Below are positions 1 through 5,925 of a DNA stretch of 6,559 nt, in pieces (position 1 is the first letter of the stretch; every line of letters starts with the position of its first letter). Under the pieces are notes generated by a model. The model ran no database searches and was not told the DNA's origin. It saw only the letters and a list, made by a program, of their open reading frames with translations. The DNA comes from Christensenella sp. UBA6420. GTDB lineage: Bacteria; Bacillota; Clostridia; Christensenellales; DTU072. The position numbers were made by a program, and so were the translations under genes. Location: contig DJPE01000081.1 of assembly GCA_002439705.1 (NCBI GenBank), positions 17,475 to 24,033 on the forward strand, in the 5' to 3' direction.

Positions 1-6
1 CCTCAT
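1..6 (-). CDS. Start of a minus-strand gene running off the left edge (two codons visible)
   Basis: On the minus strand an ATG (positions 6-4) followed by AGG lies 6 nt downstream of AAGGGGG (19-13), a strong match to the Shine-Dalgarno consensus. Only Met-Arg is visible, so no function can be given. The gene would be co-oriented with galK-lgt-pncB and lie about 555 bp beyond the pncB stop, with an intrinsic terminator and a structured region in between. The call rests only on start codon plus ribosome binding site and could be a chance match. Confidence 0.4.
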
Positions 7-24
7 AATGTTCCCCCTTATCCG

Positions 25-53
25 AATTTAACAAGCTAAATCTTTCTTAACAA
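25..53 (-). promoter_or_regulatory. Possible sigma-A promoter for the left-edge minus-strand gene
   Basis: Read on the minus strand, TTGTTA (48-53) and TAAATT (25-30) are separated by 17 nt, matching four of six bases at each box. The start of transcription would fall near position 18, leaving a leader of only about a dozen bases that begins at the ribosome binding site. In such AT-rich DNA a match of this quality is weak evidence. Confidence 0.25.
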
Positions 54-84
54 ACTTAATACTTGAATAACTTGTAAGAATAGG

Positions 85-109
85 AAAAAAGCAAGGCGGA
101 CTGCCTTGC
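85..109 (-). terminator. Intrinsic terminator, minus strand
   Basis: GCAAGGC (91-97) and GCCTTGC (103-109) form a perfect 7-bp stem with a 5-nt loop. On the minus strand the stem is followed at once by six T (85-90), the textbook layout of a Rho-independent terminator. It is the first convincing minus-strand terminator after pncB, about 450 nt beyond its stop codon. It either ends the galK-lgt-pncB transcript or acts as an attenuator in front of the gene starting at position 6. On the plus strand the hairpin is followed by TTCCT only, so it is not a good terminator that way. Confidence 0.75.
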
Positions 110-114
110 TTCCT

Positions 115-395
115 GGTGCCAGTCAAGAATAATACGAACCTTGGTCTTACGCTGTGTTTTTGCCTAATACTTCGTTCCGCTCGTTGCTAATATATTCGAT
201 ATTAGCTTCCGCCCGCGCCTTGCCTTAGCCTAAAAACGCAACGTAATACTTGCACGCAACCTAAATGTCGATATTTTCGACTATTTTCGGGAAATGCGAG
301 TGCAGATGTACTGACTGTACTTCAAGTGAGAATTTTTCGAAAAGAGCGGAAAGAGCGCCATTTAGGCAAGATTTGTATTGTTCTTGACTGGCACC
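115..395. repeat. Long inverted repeat, 24-bp arms at 115-138 and 372-395
   Basis: The first 15 bases of each arm (GGTGCCAGTCAAGAA and its exact reverse complement) match perfectly. The next nine differ only at 130/380 and 136/374, both transitions that keep G-U pairing in plus-strand RNA. About 233 bp lie between the arms. I see no target-site duplication next to the arms (CCT on the left, CGT on the right) and no transposase, so a miniature transposable element is possible but not supported. Confidence 0.85.
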
Positions 396-398
396 CGT

Positions 399-473
399 CC
401 GACTTACACGGACAAAATTTTTACCGCACAAAGTCTTACGACTGCGGAAAAATTCCGTGTAACATTTGGTCGG
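399..473. repeat. Large bulged hairpin
   Basis: Nested arms pair 399-403 with 469-473, 404-412 with 454-462 (nine perfect pairs), 417-422 with 448-453, 424-427 with 444-447, and an apical 432-435 with 440-443. Unpaired bulges lie at 413-416, 423 and 463-468. All pairs are Watson-Crick, so the fold works equally well in either strand. It sits directly after the closing helix of the candidate RNA and is probably one of its domains. Confidence 0.7.
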
Positions 474-481
474 TATTTCTT

Positions 482-554
482 AACGCCCGTTAGGGCATTT
501 AACGCCAAACTTGTTTGGCAATTAACTCTACAAACGCCGAGCCGACGGCTTGGC
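482..554. repeat. Three consecutive hairpins with shared flanks
   Basis: Hairpin 1 is GCCC-GTTA-GGGC (485-496). Hairpin 2 is GCCAAA-CTTG-TTTGGC (504-519). Hairpin 3 pairs 536-543 with 547-554 around a GAC loop, with one G-U pair (539/551). Each is entered through AACGCC (482-487, 501-506, 533-538) and left through GGCA followed by an A/T-only stretch. The common entry and exit with different stem interiors suggests repeated units or a conserved spacing of stems rather than chance. Confidence 0.7.
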
Positions 555-563
555 AATTTTATT
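536..563 (+). terminator. Likely plus-strand intrinsic terminator of the structured element
   Basis: An 8-bp GC-rich stem (536-543 with 547-554, loop GAC, one G-U pair) is followed on the plus strand by AATTTTATTATTT. On the minus strand the stem gains an A-C mismatch and is followed by GTTTGTAGAG, which is not a U-tract, so the plus direction is favoured. A second weaker stem (568-575 with 579-586, loop CGT) followed by TTCTTTTT overlaps the end of pncB and could back it up. Confidence 0.55.
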
Positions 564-1983
564 ATTTACTCGCTTCGTAAGTGAGTTTCTTTTTCAGTTC
601 GTACAGCTTATCGCTTAAATCTACTTTGTACGTATGCGGGTTTACAAGACGGGTGTATTCTTCCCAGAATTCCGAACGGACGAGCTGACTGTATGCCGCT
701 ATGTCTTTAAGTTTGGGCGAGAAGTAAACTTGTTTTCCGTCGCGGAACACTTCTACCATAAGGTTGCGGACGGTGTACTTTTCGAAGGTAGTTTTTTTCC
801 AGGTTTCCAACGGGTGGAAAATGGTAAGGGGTTTAGACGTGTCGATGGTTTCGTCGCGTAAACATATAAGGTCGGCTTCCGCCATTTTGTCTTCGCCGTA
901 AATTCTGTACACGGTTTTTATTCCCGGGTTGGTTATTTTCTCGATAGTATCTGAAAACTTCATTTTGGGTACCCATTTGCCGTTTTCTTGCAGACAGGAC
1001 AGCTTATATACGCCGCCGAGAGCGGGTGTAAGGGAAGAAGTAATAAGTTTCGTTCCGATGCCGTACAGGTCTATTCTCGCGCCTTGCTGATGTAAGGAAG
1101 ACAGGATATATTCGTCTATATCGCCGCTCGCGCAGATAATGCAATCGGTGTGCCCTGCGTCGTCGAGCATCTTTCTAGCTTTCTTGCTAAGGTAAGCAAG
1201 GTCGCCGCTGTCAAGGCGGATTCCCTTAGGTTTAAGCCCTTTCGCTTTCATCTCGTCGAAGACTTTAATAGCGTTAGGCACGCCGCTCTTTAACGTGTCG
1301 TATGTGTCCACCAAGAGAAGAGTGTTGGTCGGATAAATTCTCGCGTATTCGCGGAAAGCTTCGAGTTCCGACTCGAAACTCATTACCCAGCTGTGGGCGT
1401 GAGTACCCGAACAAGGCACGTCGAACATCTGACAGGTAAGTACGTTGCTGGTCGAGTTGCAACCGCCTATTATAGCGGCTCTCGCGCCGTAAATACCCGC
1501 GTCGGGTCCTTGCGCTCGGCGAAGACCGAATTCCATTACGCCGGCTTTGGCTTCCTTACAGATTTTCATAGCTTTGGTAGCGATAAGGGTTTGATGGTTT
1601 ATTATGTTGAGAAGAGCGGTTTCCACGAGTTGCGCCTGAATAAGGGGTGCGGTCACGGTAAGGAGCGGTTCTCCGGGGAAGACTATTTCTCCTTCGCGGA
1701 TAGCGTAAATGCTGCCGGTGAACTTAAAATCTTTCAGATAGTCGAAAAACTTTTCCGTAAACAGGTTAAGGGAACGAAGATAGGCTATGTCTTCTTCTGA
1801 AAAATGCAGGTTGTTGATATAGTCGATAGCCTGTTCGAGTCCCGCGCATACGGCGTATTCCAAATGTTCTTTCTGACGGAAAAACACGTCGAAATTAGCC
1901 ATGGTTTCCGCTTTACCCGTTTCCAGATATGCGTTCATCATAGTGAGCTGATACAAATCGGTAAGTAAAGTAAGATTTCTCAT
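562..1983 (-). CDS. pncB: Nicotinate phosphoribosyltransferase
   Basis: Converts nicotinate, PRPP and ATP to nicotinate mononucleotide, the first step of the Preiss-Handler NAD salvage route, in the cytoplasm. The 473-residue protein has the family's usual length and motifs in order: LLTDLYQLTMM (6-16) at the N-terminus, EFGLRRAQG (151-159), SGTHAHSWV (192-200) with the His expected to be phosphorylated by ATP (about H197), LLVDTYDTL (223-231), IRLDSGDL (255-262) and ASGDIDEY (285-292) of the phosphate-binding barrel, and DLYGIGTKL (305-313). The ATG overlaps the lgt stop as ATGA. The bases upstream (AAAGAAACA) give only a weak ribosome binding site, so translation is probably coupled to lgt. 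It is the last recognisable gene of the minus-strand operon, and its stop touches the plus-strand terminator of the structured element. No nicotinamidase or NAD synthase gene is in the window. Confidence 0.96.
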   Translation of the reverse strand: MRNLTLLTDLYQLTMMNAYLETGKAETMANFDVFFRQKEHLEYAVCAGLEQAIDYINNLHFSEEDIAYLRSLNLFTEKFFDYLKDFKFTGSIYAIREGEIVFPGEPLLTVTAPLIQAQLVETALLNIINHQTLIATKAMKICKEAKAGVMEFGLRRAQGPDAGIYGARAAIIGGCNSTSNVLTCQMFDVPCSGTHAHSWVMSFESELEAFREYARIYPTNTLLLVDTYDTLKSGVPNAIKVFDEMKAKGLKPKGIRLDSGDLAYLSKKARKMLDDAGHTDCIICASGDIDEYILSSLHQQGARIDLYGIGTKLITSSLTPALGGVYKLSCLQENGKWVPKMKFSDTIEKITNPGIKTVYRIYGEDKMAEADLICLRDETIDTSKPLTIFHPLETWKKTTFEKYTVRNLMVEVFRDGKQVYFSPKLKDIAAYSQLVRSEFWEEYTRLVNPHTYKVDLSDKLYELKKKLTYEASK

Positions 1984-3014
1984 TGTTTCTTTTTTGATAC
2001 CTTCTTAATTTTGTTTTCTGTGTTTTTGGGAGCGGCGTCGGAGTATTCCGAGTCTTCCGCGGTTTCTTTTATATTTTTTTCTTCCGGAACTGCGTCTTTT
2101 ATGGTGTTTTCTTCCGAAACGGAACCGGACTGCAAAGCATTGTCTTTCGGCGTTTCGCTGTGAGCGTCGGCAAACAGACTGTCGGGAATACCGCCCTTGC
2201 CGTACCAGACCTTTTCACCCTTTTTAGTCTTTAATACAGCAAGAGTCACTATCGCGGCGAAACAAAGTACCGCGCCTATCGCGCAGGCAAGCTGGCTTGT
2301 GTTGGGGATGCCGAGTATGTCCGTGCTGTCGCGGAAACATTCCATTACGCTTCTTATTATGCAATAAACGCAAAGATAGCTCAAAATTCCGCTGCCCTTA
2401 AGTTTAAGGTGCTTTCTTAAAAATAATAAGAGTGCAAACCCTAACAAGTCGGCTATGAATTCGTAGAAGAAAGTAGCCTGATAGAAGCCGCCTTTGTTGG
2501 CGATATATACCGCGTACGGGAAGAACTGTAACGACGGATTGGTAACGGGCAAGCCGTAAAGTTCCTGATTGCAGAAGTTGCCCCAGCGACCCAAGCCCTG
2601 ACTTAAAATAATTACGCAAACCACGCTGTCTGCAAGGTCGAGGAAGTCTACCTTACGCCACTTACACCAGATGTATCCGCCGAGTATTCCGCACGGCGCG
2701 CCGGTAAGGATGGTAAGTCCGCCGTCCCAGACTGCGATAATATTTACGAAACTTTGCCATGTAAAGGGTTTTACAAGGAAAAATTCCTTAAAGTGGGCGA
2801 ATACGAAACCTAACCTTGCTCCCACTATCGCAAGGGGAATCGCTATAAGGAAAAGTTCCAATAAGTCGTCGCTTTTTACTTTGACTCTTTTGGCAAGTTT
2901 AATTGCGACGAAAAGCCCTACGAGCATCGCGCAGGTAATTATTATTCCGTACCAGGCGACGTCGCGTCCGAATATCGTGAAAGCCACGCTGTCTACTCTT
3001 CCCGTCCAGTGCAT
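1980..3014 (-). CDS. lgt: Prolipoprotein diacylglyceryl transferase, variant with long C-terminal tail
   Basis: Membrane enzyme that moves diacylglyceryl from phosphatidylglycerol to the lipobox cysteine of prelipoproteins. The family signature GRWGNFCNQELYG is intact at 142-154, giving R143, N146, E151 and G154, the same numbering as in E. coli. WYG (21-23) supplies the conserved N-terminal Tyr, and R221, E225, R228 and D229 match the second arginine-bearing motif. About seven hydrophobic segments lie between residues 15 and 262. Two oddities stand out. The conserved GG-x-x-x-H-G-G segment reads GGLTILTG (98-105), so the position of E. coli His103 is Leu. Residues 263-344 form a charged, Lys/Glu/Ser-rich tail absent from typical Lgt of about 260-290 residues, expected on the cytoplasmic side. 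The ATG directly follows the galK TAA, with GGAGG five nt upstream inside galK. The stop overlaps the pncB start by four bases. Confidence 0.93.
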   Translation of the reverse strand: MHWTGRVDSVAFTIFGRDVAWYGIIITCAMLVGLFVAIKLAKRVKVKSDDLLELFLIAIPLAIVGARLGFVFAHFKEFFLVKPFTWQSFVNIIAVWDGGLTILTGAPCGILGGYIWCKWRKVDFLDLADSVVCVIILSQGLGRWGNFCNQELYGLPVTNPSLQFFPYAVYIANKGGFYQATFFYEFIADLLGFALLLFLRKHLKLKGSGILSYLCVYCIIRSVMECFRDSTDILGIPNTSQLACAIGAVLCFAAIVTLAVLKTKKGEKVWYGKGGIPDSLFADAHSETPKDNALQSGSVSEENTIKDAVPEEKNIKETAEDSEYSDAAPKNTENKIKKVSKKKQ

Positions 3015-4271
3015 TTAGTCCTCCAAAACAAGTTCGGTCGCGCCCGCGTTGCGGACGGATACTCCGAATACGGAATCTTCTCCGAAAAACTTTTTCATAT
3101 ACTCTACGTAGGAATCTATATCCTTTTTCGCGACGAAAGAAATTATAGTCCCCGCGAAACCGCCGCCGTGAACTCTCGTAGCCAAGGTCTTTTCGTTGCG
3201 TTTCGCTATTGCGAGAGCGAGCGGAATAGGTTGAACGGTATCTCCTTTTGGATAGCAGTTCTGCAACAAGTCATAGCTCGAATTTCCGCTTTCGGTGATA
3301 AGACGAAGGAAAGTATCCTTATCGTCTTTTGCGAGAGCGTCGTAAGCTGAGTTTACTCTGTCGTCTTCTTCGAAGAAATGAATAGCTCTTAATATGGCTC
3401 TGCCGTCGAAATGGTTTTTAAGTTCGGGCAGGCGGCCGAAAAATTCGTTTTTGTCCACTTCGCGTAAAACTTTCTTACCGAAAAAGTTAGCCACGGCGTG
3501 CATATCGCTTCTTATAGCGGCGTATTCGTCGGTAAGGTCGCAGTGGTCGCCGCCGCAGTTGATAATGACCAAACCTACGTCGTCGAATTTCCATTCGAGA
3601 GATTTGGCTTTCGGTGCGGACGGGTCGAAAAAGTCCATAAAACTTACTCCGCCGTGCGAAGCGGTGAGTTGGTCCATAAGTCCGGACGGTTTGCCGAAAT
3701 AAACGTTCTCGGCGAATTGACTTATAATCGCCATTTCCTTAAAGTCCATGGCGTTATCGTTATAGAGAGCGTTAAAGATTTCGCAAATAAGAAGTTCGAA
3801 CGACGCCGACGAACTTACGCCGGCTCCTTTACATACCGTGCTGTGGATACGCGCGCGAAAAGCTCCCACTTTTCTGCCGCGGTCAAGAAGACCCTTTATT
3901 ACTCCTTTAAGGATAGCCTTACTCGTGCCGAAATCCTTTTCGTCTATCGTATCGTCGGATAATTTTACCGAAAACGACGGGTAGCCTATACTTTCTATCG
4001 TGATTTCGTCGCCGTCCGACGGTTCTACCGCCGCCACCGCGTCCATGTCTATAGCGGAAGCTATGACGAAACCGTGGTTGTGGTCGGTGTGGTTGCCGAT
4101 AAATTCGGCTCTGCCGCTTGCGGAGAAGAAACGCAATTTTCCGTTCATTCCTTCGGTAAGGGAAGAGTATCTTTCGGCTTCGGAATCGTACTTTTCGCCG
4201 TACAGGCGGGAACATTCCTTAATAAAGCGGGGATTATTCAACAAACATTCTTTACTTAAAGCTCTTGCCAT
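3015..4271 (-). CDS. galK: Galactokinase (GHMP kinase family)
   Basis: Phosphorylates galactose at C1 with ATP, the first committed step of the Leloir pathway, in the cytoplasm. The 418-residue protein shows the three GHMP landmarks. The sugar-binding signature is ASGRAEFIGNHTDHNHG (51-67), the ATP-binding loop is KGAGVSSSASFE (148-159), and the C-terminal glycine motif is VHGGGFAGT (367-375). SGLMDQ (196-201) carries the likely catalytic base, D200. The first motif differs from the classical PGRVNLIGEHTDYN: Glu becomes Asn and Tyr becomes His. From memory this GNHTDH form is common in clostridial galactokinases, so it fits the host rather than marking a new function. A good AGGAG (4278-4282) sits six nt before the ATG. 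First gene of the minus-strand operon and divergent from galT, which supports galactose over other sugars as substrate. Confidence 0.93.
   Translation of the reverse strand: MARALSKECLLNNPRFIKECSRLYGEKYDSEAERYSSLTEGMNGKLRFFSASGRAEFIGNHTDHNHGFVIASAIDMDAVAAVEPSDGDEITIESIGYPSFSVKLSDDTIDEKDFGTSKAILKGVIKGLLDRGRKVGAFRARIHSTVCKGAGVSSSASFELLICEIFNALYNDNAMDFKEMAIISQFAENVYFGKPSGLMDQLTASHGGVSFMDFFDPSAPKAKSLEWKFDDVGLVIINCGGDHCDLTDEYAAIRSDMHAVANFFGKKVLREVDKNEFFGRLPELKNHFDGRAILRAIHFFEEDDRVNSAYDALAKDDKDTFLRLITESGNSSYDLLQNCYPKGDTVQPIPLALAIAKRNEKTLATRVHGGGFAGTIISFVAKKDIDSYVEYMKKFFGEDSVFGVSVRNAGATELVLED
3020..3024 (-). promoter_or_regulatory. Ribosome binding site of lgt, inside the galK 3' end
   Basis: GGAGG on the minus strand lies five nt before the lgt ATG, within the last codons of galK. 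With galK TAA directly followed by the lgt ATG, it fixes the lgt start and suggests ribosomes finishing galK re-initiate on lgt. Confidence 0.7.
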
Positions 4272-4294
4272 ATCAAGCTCCTATTTGATATAAT
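4265..4294 (+). promoter_or_regulatory. Probable galT promoter
   Basis: TTGCCA (4265-4270, five of six consensus bases) and a perfect TATAAT (4289-4294) are 18 nt apart, a strong sigma-A type promoter. Transcription would start near 4301, giving a leader of about 60 nt. The -35 box covers the first bases of the galK coding region on the other strand, including part of its start codon. TATAAA at 4324-4329 is an alternative -10 but has no decent -35. Confidence 0.6.
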
Positions 4295-4308
4295 AATAAC
4301 TGCTTAAA

Positions 4309-4338
4309 AGTATATCATATCGTTATAAACATTAGCAA
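4309..4338 (-). promoter_or_regulatory. Probable galK-lgt-pncB operon promoter
   Basis: On the minus strand TTGCTA (4333-4338) and TATACT (4309-4314) are separated by 18 nt. Transcription would begin near 4302, about 30 nt before the galK ATG. The boxes lie inside the region that becomes the galT leader. No clear operator palindrome for a sugar repressor was found in the spacer. Confidence 0.5.
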
Positions 4339-4363
4339 GTTATTTTTTAGTTGAGAGGTATAT

Positions 4364-5863
4364 ATGGAAACTATCGGCAATTTAGTTGAAGATTTGTTGC
4401 TGTACGCGAAACAAAATCTTTATATGACGTACGAAGACTCTTTCTACGCCCGCAATCAGCTGCTCGAACTTTTCGAAGCGGAACCCGGCGACAGAAAGGG
4501 TCTTGAAAAAGAACTTAACGACGTGCTTAATCCGATGATAGAGTATGCGTTGGGAAAGGATATTATAGAAGACGGCGAGCAGCTTCGGTTCGAAACCAAA
4601 ATTTTGGGCTTCGTCACGCCCGCTCCCGGTTTGTTTATAAAAAACTATCTCGAAATTTACGATAAAAAAGGCTCTCGCGCCGCGACCGATTATCTGTATA
4701 ATCTCTCGATAAAGAATAAGTACATAAGGCTCGAAGACATCGCCAAAAATATTTGTTGGTACGCCGACGGAGAACTCGGTAAAATCGGCATCACGATAAA
4801 TTTAAGTAAACCGGAAAAGGACGCGAAACAGGTTCTTGCCGAAAGAAATGCAAAACAGGTAAAATATCCTAAGTGCTTACTTTGCCTGGAAAATCTCGGT
4901 TTCTGCGGTACGGCAACGCACCCCGCAAGACAGACCATAAGACAAGTCCCCGTCACTCTCGGCGGAGAAAAGTGGCACATGCAGTATTCGCCGTATATGT
5001 ACTACGACGAACACGTAATAGTTTTTTGCGACGAACACAGACCTATGGCGATTACCGGCGATACCTTTATACGACTTCTTGATTTCGTAGATTTGTATCC
5101 GGATTACTTCTTGGGAAGCAACGCCGATTTGCCCATAGTAGGCGGTTCTATTCTTAGTCACGACCACTATCAGGGCGGCAAAAAGGTTTTGCCGATGTTC
5201 TTTACCGGATTAAGAAAAGAATTTATTTCCACCCCCGAACTTACCGTCGGAATAAGGAACTGGTACAATTCCGTCGTTACCGTAAAGGGTACGAACAAAT
5301 CGAAAGTTCTGTCCACGGCGACGGCTTTCCTTAAAGCGTGGAGAGAATACACCGACGAATCGGTAGGTATTGAAGCGTACACGGGCGACGTTCCGCACAA
5401 TACGATTACGCCGATAGCGAGAAAAGAAGGCAACGAGTATATATTAGATCTTATTTTACGTAACAACCGTTGCGACGAAACTCATCCCGACGGGATATTC
5501 CACCCCACGAAGGACATGCACAACATCAAAAAAGAGGGTATAGGGCTTATCGAAGCTATGGGTCTATTCATACTTCCCGGCAGACTGAAAAGAGAAATCA
5601 ACGCCATGATACAGATTCTGAAACAGGAAAAGATAGACTTCGCCGCGTTGAACAAAGACGAAGCGTTGTCCAAGCATATCGGAATGTTGGCGCAGATTTC
5701 CGCAAAATTCGGCGCGGGAATGACGTTTGAAGAGGCTCGCGACAGACTTATAGACTACGTAAGCGAAACCTGCCTTAAAATTCTGGACTGCACCGCCGTG
5801 TTCAAACGCGACGATAAGGGCAGACCCGCGTTCAACAAATTCGTTCATAGCGTTCTGGATTAG
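4364..5863 (+). CDS. galT: UDP-glucose--hexose-1-phosphate uridylyltransferase, class II (Firmicutes type)
   Basis: Exchanges galactose-1-phosphate with UDP-glucose to give UDP-galactose and glucose-1-phosphate, the step after GalK in the Leloir pathway; cytoplasmic. At 499 residues it has the length of the class II enzymes of Bacillota, which are longer than the roughly 350-residue class I proteins. Visible motifs are a CxxC at 171-174 (CLLC), SPYMYYDEHVIVF (209-221), and the active-site segment GGSILSHDHYQGG (260-272), where H266 and H268 form the H-x-H pair and the second His is the expected uridylyl-carrying nucleophile. The ATG is preceded by GAGAGG (4353-4358) at good spacing. It is divergent from galK across 92 bp with overlapping promoters. 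No hairpin terminator follows, so some read-through into the next lipoprotein gene is possible. No galE is present in the window. Confidence 0.95.
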   Translation: METIGNLVEDLLLYAKQNLYMTYEDSFYARNQLLELFEAEPGDRKGLEKELNDVLNPMIEYALGKDIIEDGEQLRFETKILGFVTPAPGLFIKNYLEIYDKKGSRAATDYLYNLSIKNKYIRLEDIAKNICWYADGELGKIGITINLSKPEKDAKQVLAERNAKQVKYPKCLLCLENLGFCGTATHPARQTIRQVPVTLGGEKWHMQYSPYMYYDEHVIVFCDEHRPMAITGDTFIRLLDFVDLYPDYFLGSNADLPIVGGSILSHDHYQGGKKVLPMFFTGLRKEFISTPELTVGIRNWYNSVVTVKGTNKSKVLSTATAFLKAWREYTDESVGIEAYTGDVPHNTITPIARKEGNEYILDLILRNNRCDETHPDGIFHPTKDMHNIKKEGIGLIEAMGLFILPGRLKREINAMIQILKQEKIDFAALNKDEALSKHIGMLAQISAKFGAGMTFEEARDRLIDYVSETCLKILDCTAVFKRDDKGRPAFNKFVHSVLD

Positions 5864-5925
5864 CAATAAGTGGTATTTTTCGCTTGCGTTTCTTTCGTCT
5901 ATGATATTATTTTAGCGGAGAAACA

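Larger units (their letters stand above)
115..562 (+). ncRNA. Candidate large structured noncoding RNA (family not recognised)
   Basis: No protein gene is credible here, but the segment is packed with complementary arms. The outer helix pairs 115-138 with 372-395 (24 contiguous pairs, two of them G-U on the plus strand) and continues, after one mismatch, as 140-143 with 367-370. Inside it, 147-162 pairs with 231-246 (one mismatch, two G-U) and 164-167 with 225-228; 186-193 pairs with 199-206; 251-258 with 295-304 (bulge 298-299); 267-271 with 277-281. Beyond the outer helix come a bulged hairpin (399-473) and three small hairpins, the last followed by a T-rich tract ending at the pncB stop. 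Most non-Watson-Crick positions are G-U on the plus strand and A-C on the minus, which favours plus-strand transcription, though two positions go the other way. No clear plus-strand promoter is visible upstream. I see no RNase P, tmRNA, SRP or 6S hallmarks. It could instead be the structured part of a minus-strand transcript or a mobile element with inverted ends. Confidence 0.45.

Noticed and set aside
100..135. T-box leader on the minus strand (TGGCACC next to a terminator)
   Set aside because: Only the TGG-N-ACC core is present, without the wider AGGGUGGNACCGCG consensus or recognisable Stem I motifs.
115..395. Miniature transposable element with terminal inverted repeats
   Set aside because: No target duplication beside the arms and no related transposase. 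The structured sequence continues well past the right arm to 562, which fits an RNA better. It is not fully excluded.
482..520. Integron attC-like site (GTTAGGG and AACGCC motifs)
   Set aside because: The core does not match G-TT-RRRY followed by the required pyrimidine, arms are far too short, and there is no integrase or cassette context.
378..584. Plus-strand 68-residue open frame starting at TTG
   Set aside because: It has no ribosome binding site, covers the hairpins at 399-554, overlaps the end of pncB and resembles no protein. The structured RNA or DNA explanation fits better.
1393..1800. Plus-strand 135-residue open frame inside pncB
   Set aside because: Antisense shadow of a well-supported pncB coding sequence, with no domain or ribosome site.
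3498..3962. Plus-strand 154-residue open frame inside galK
   Set aside because: Antisense shadow of galK, whose three GHMP motifs are all on the other strand in frame.
5888..5924. Inverted repeat GTTTCTTT / GGAGAAAC that could hide the ribosome binding site of the lipoprotein gene
   Set aside because: Only six Watson-Crick and two G-U pairs around a 21-nt loop. The likely -10 region (5905-5912) lies inside the loop, so the upstream arm may not be transcribed.
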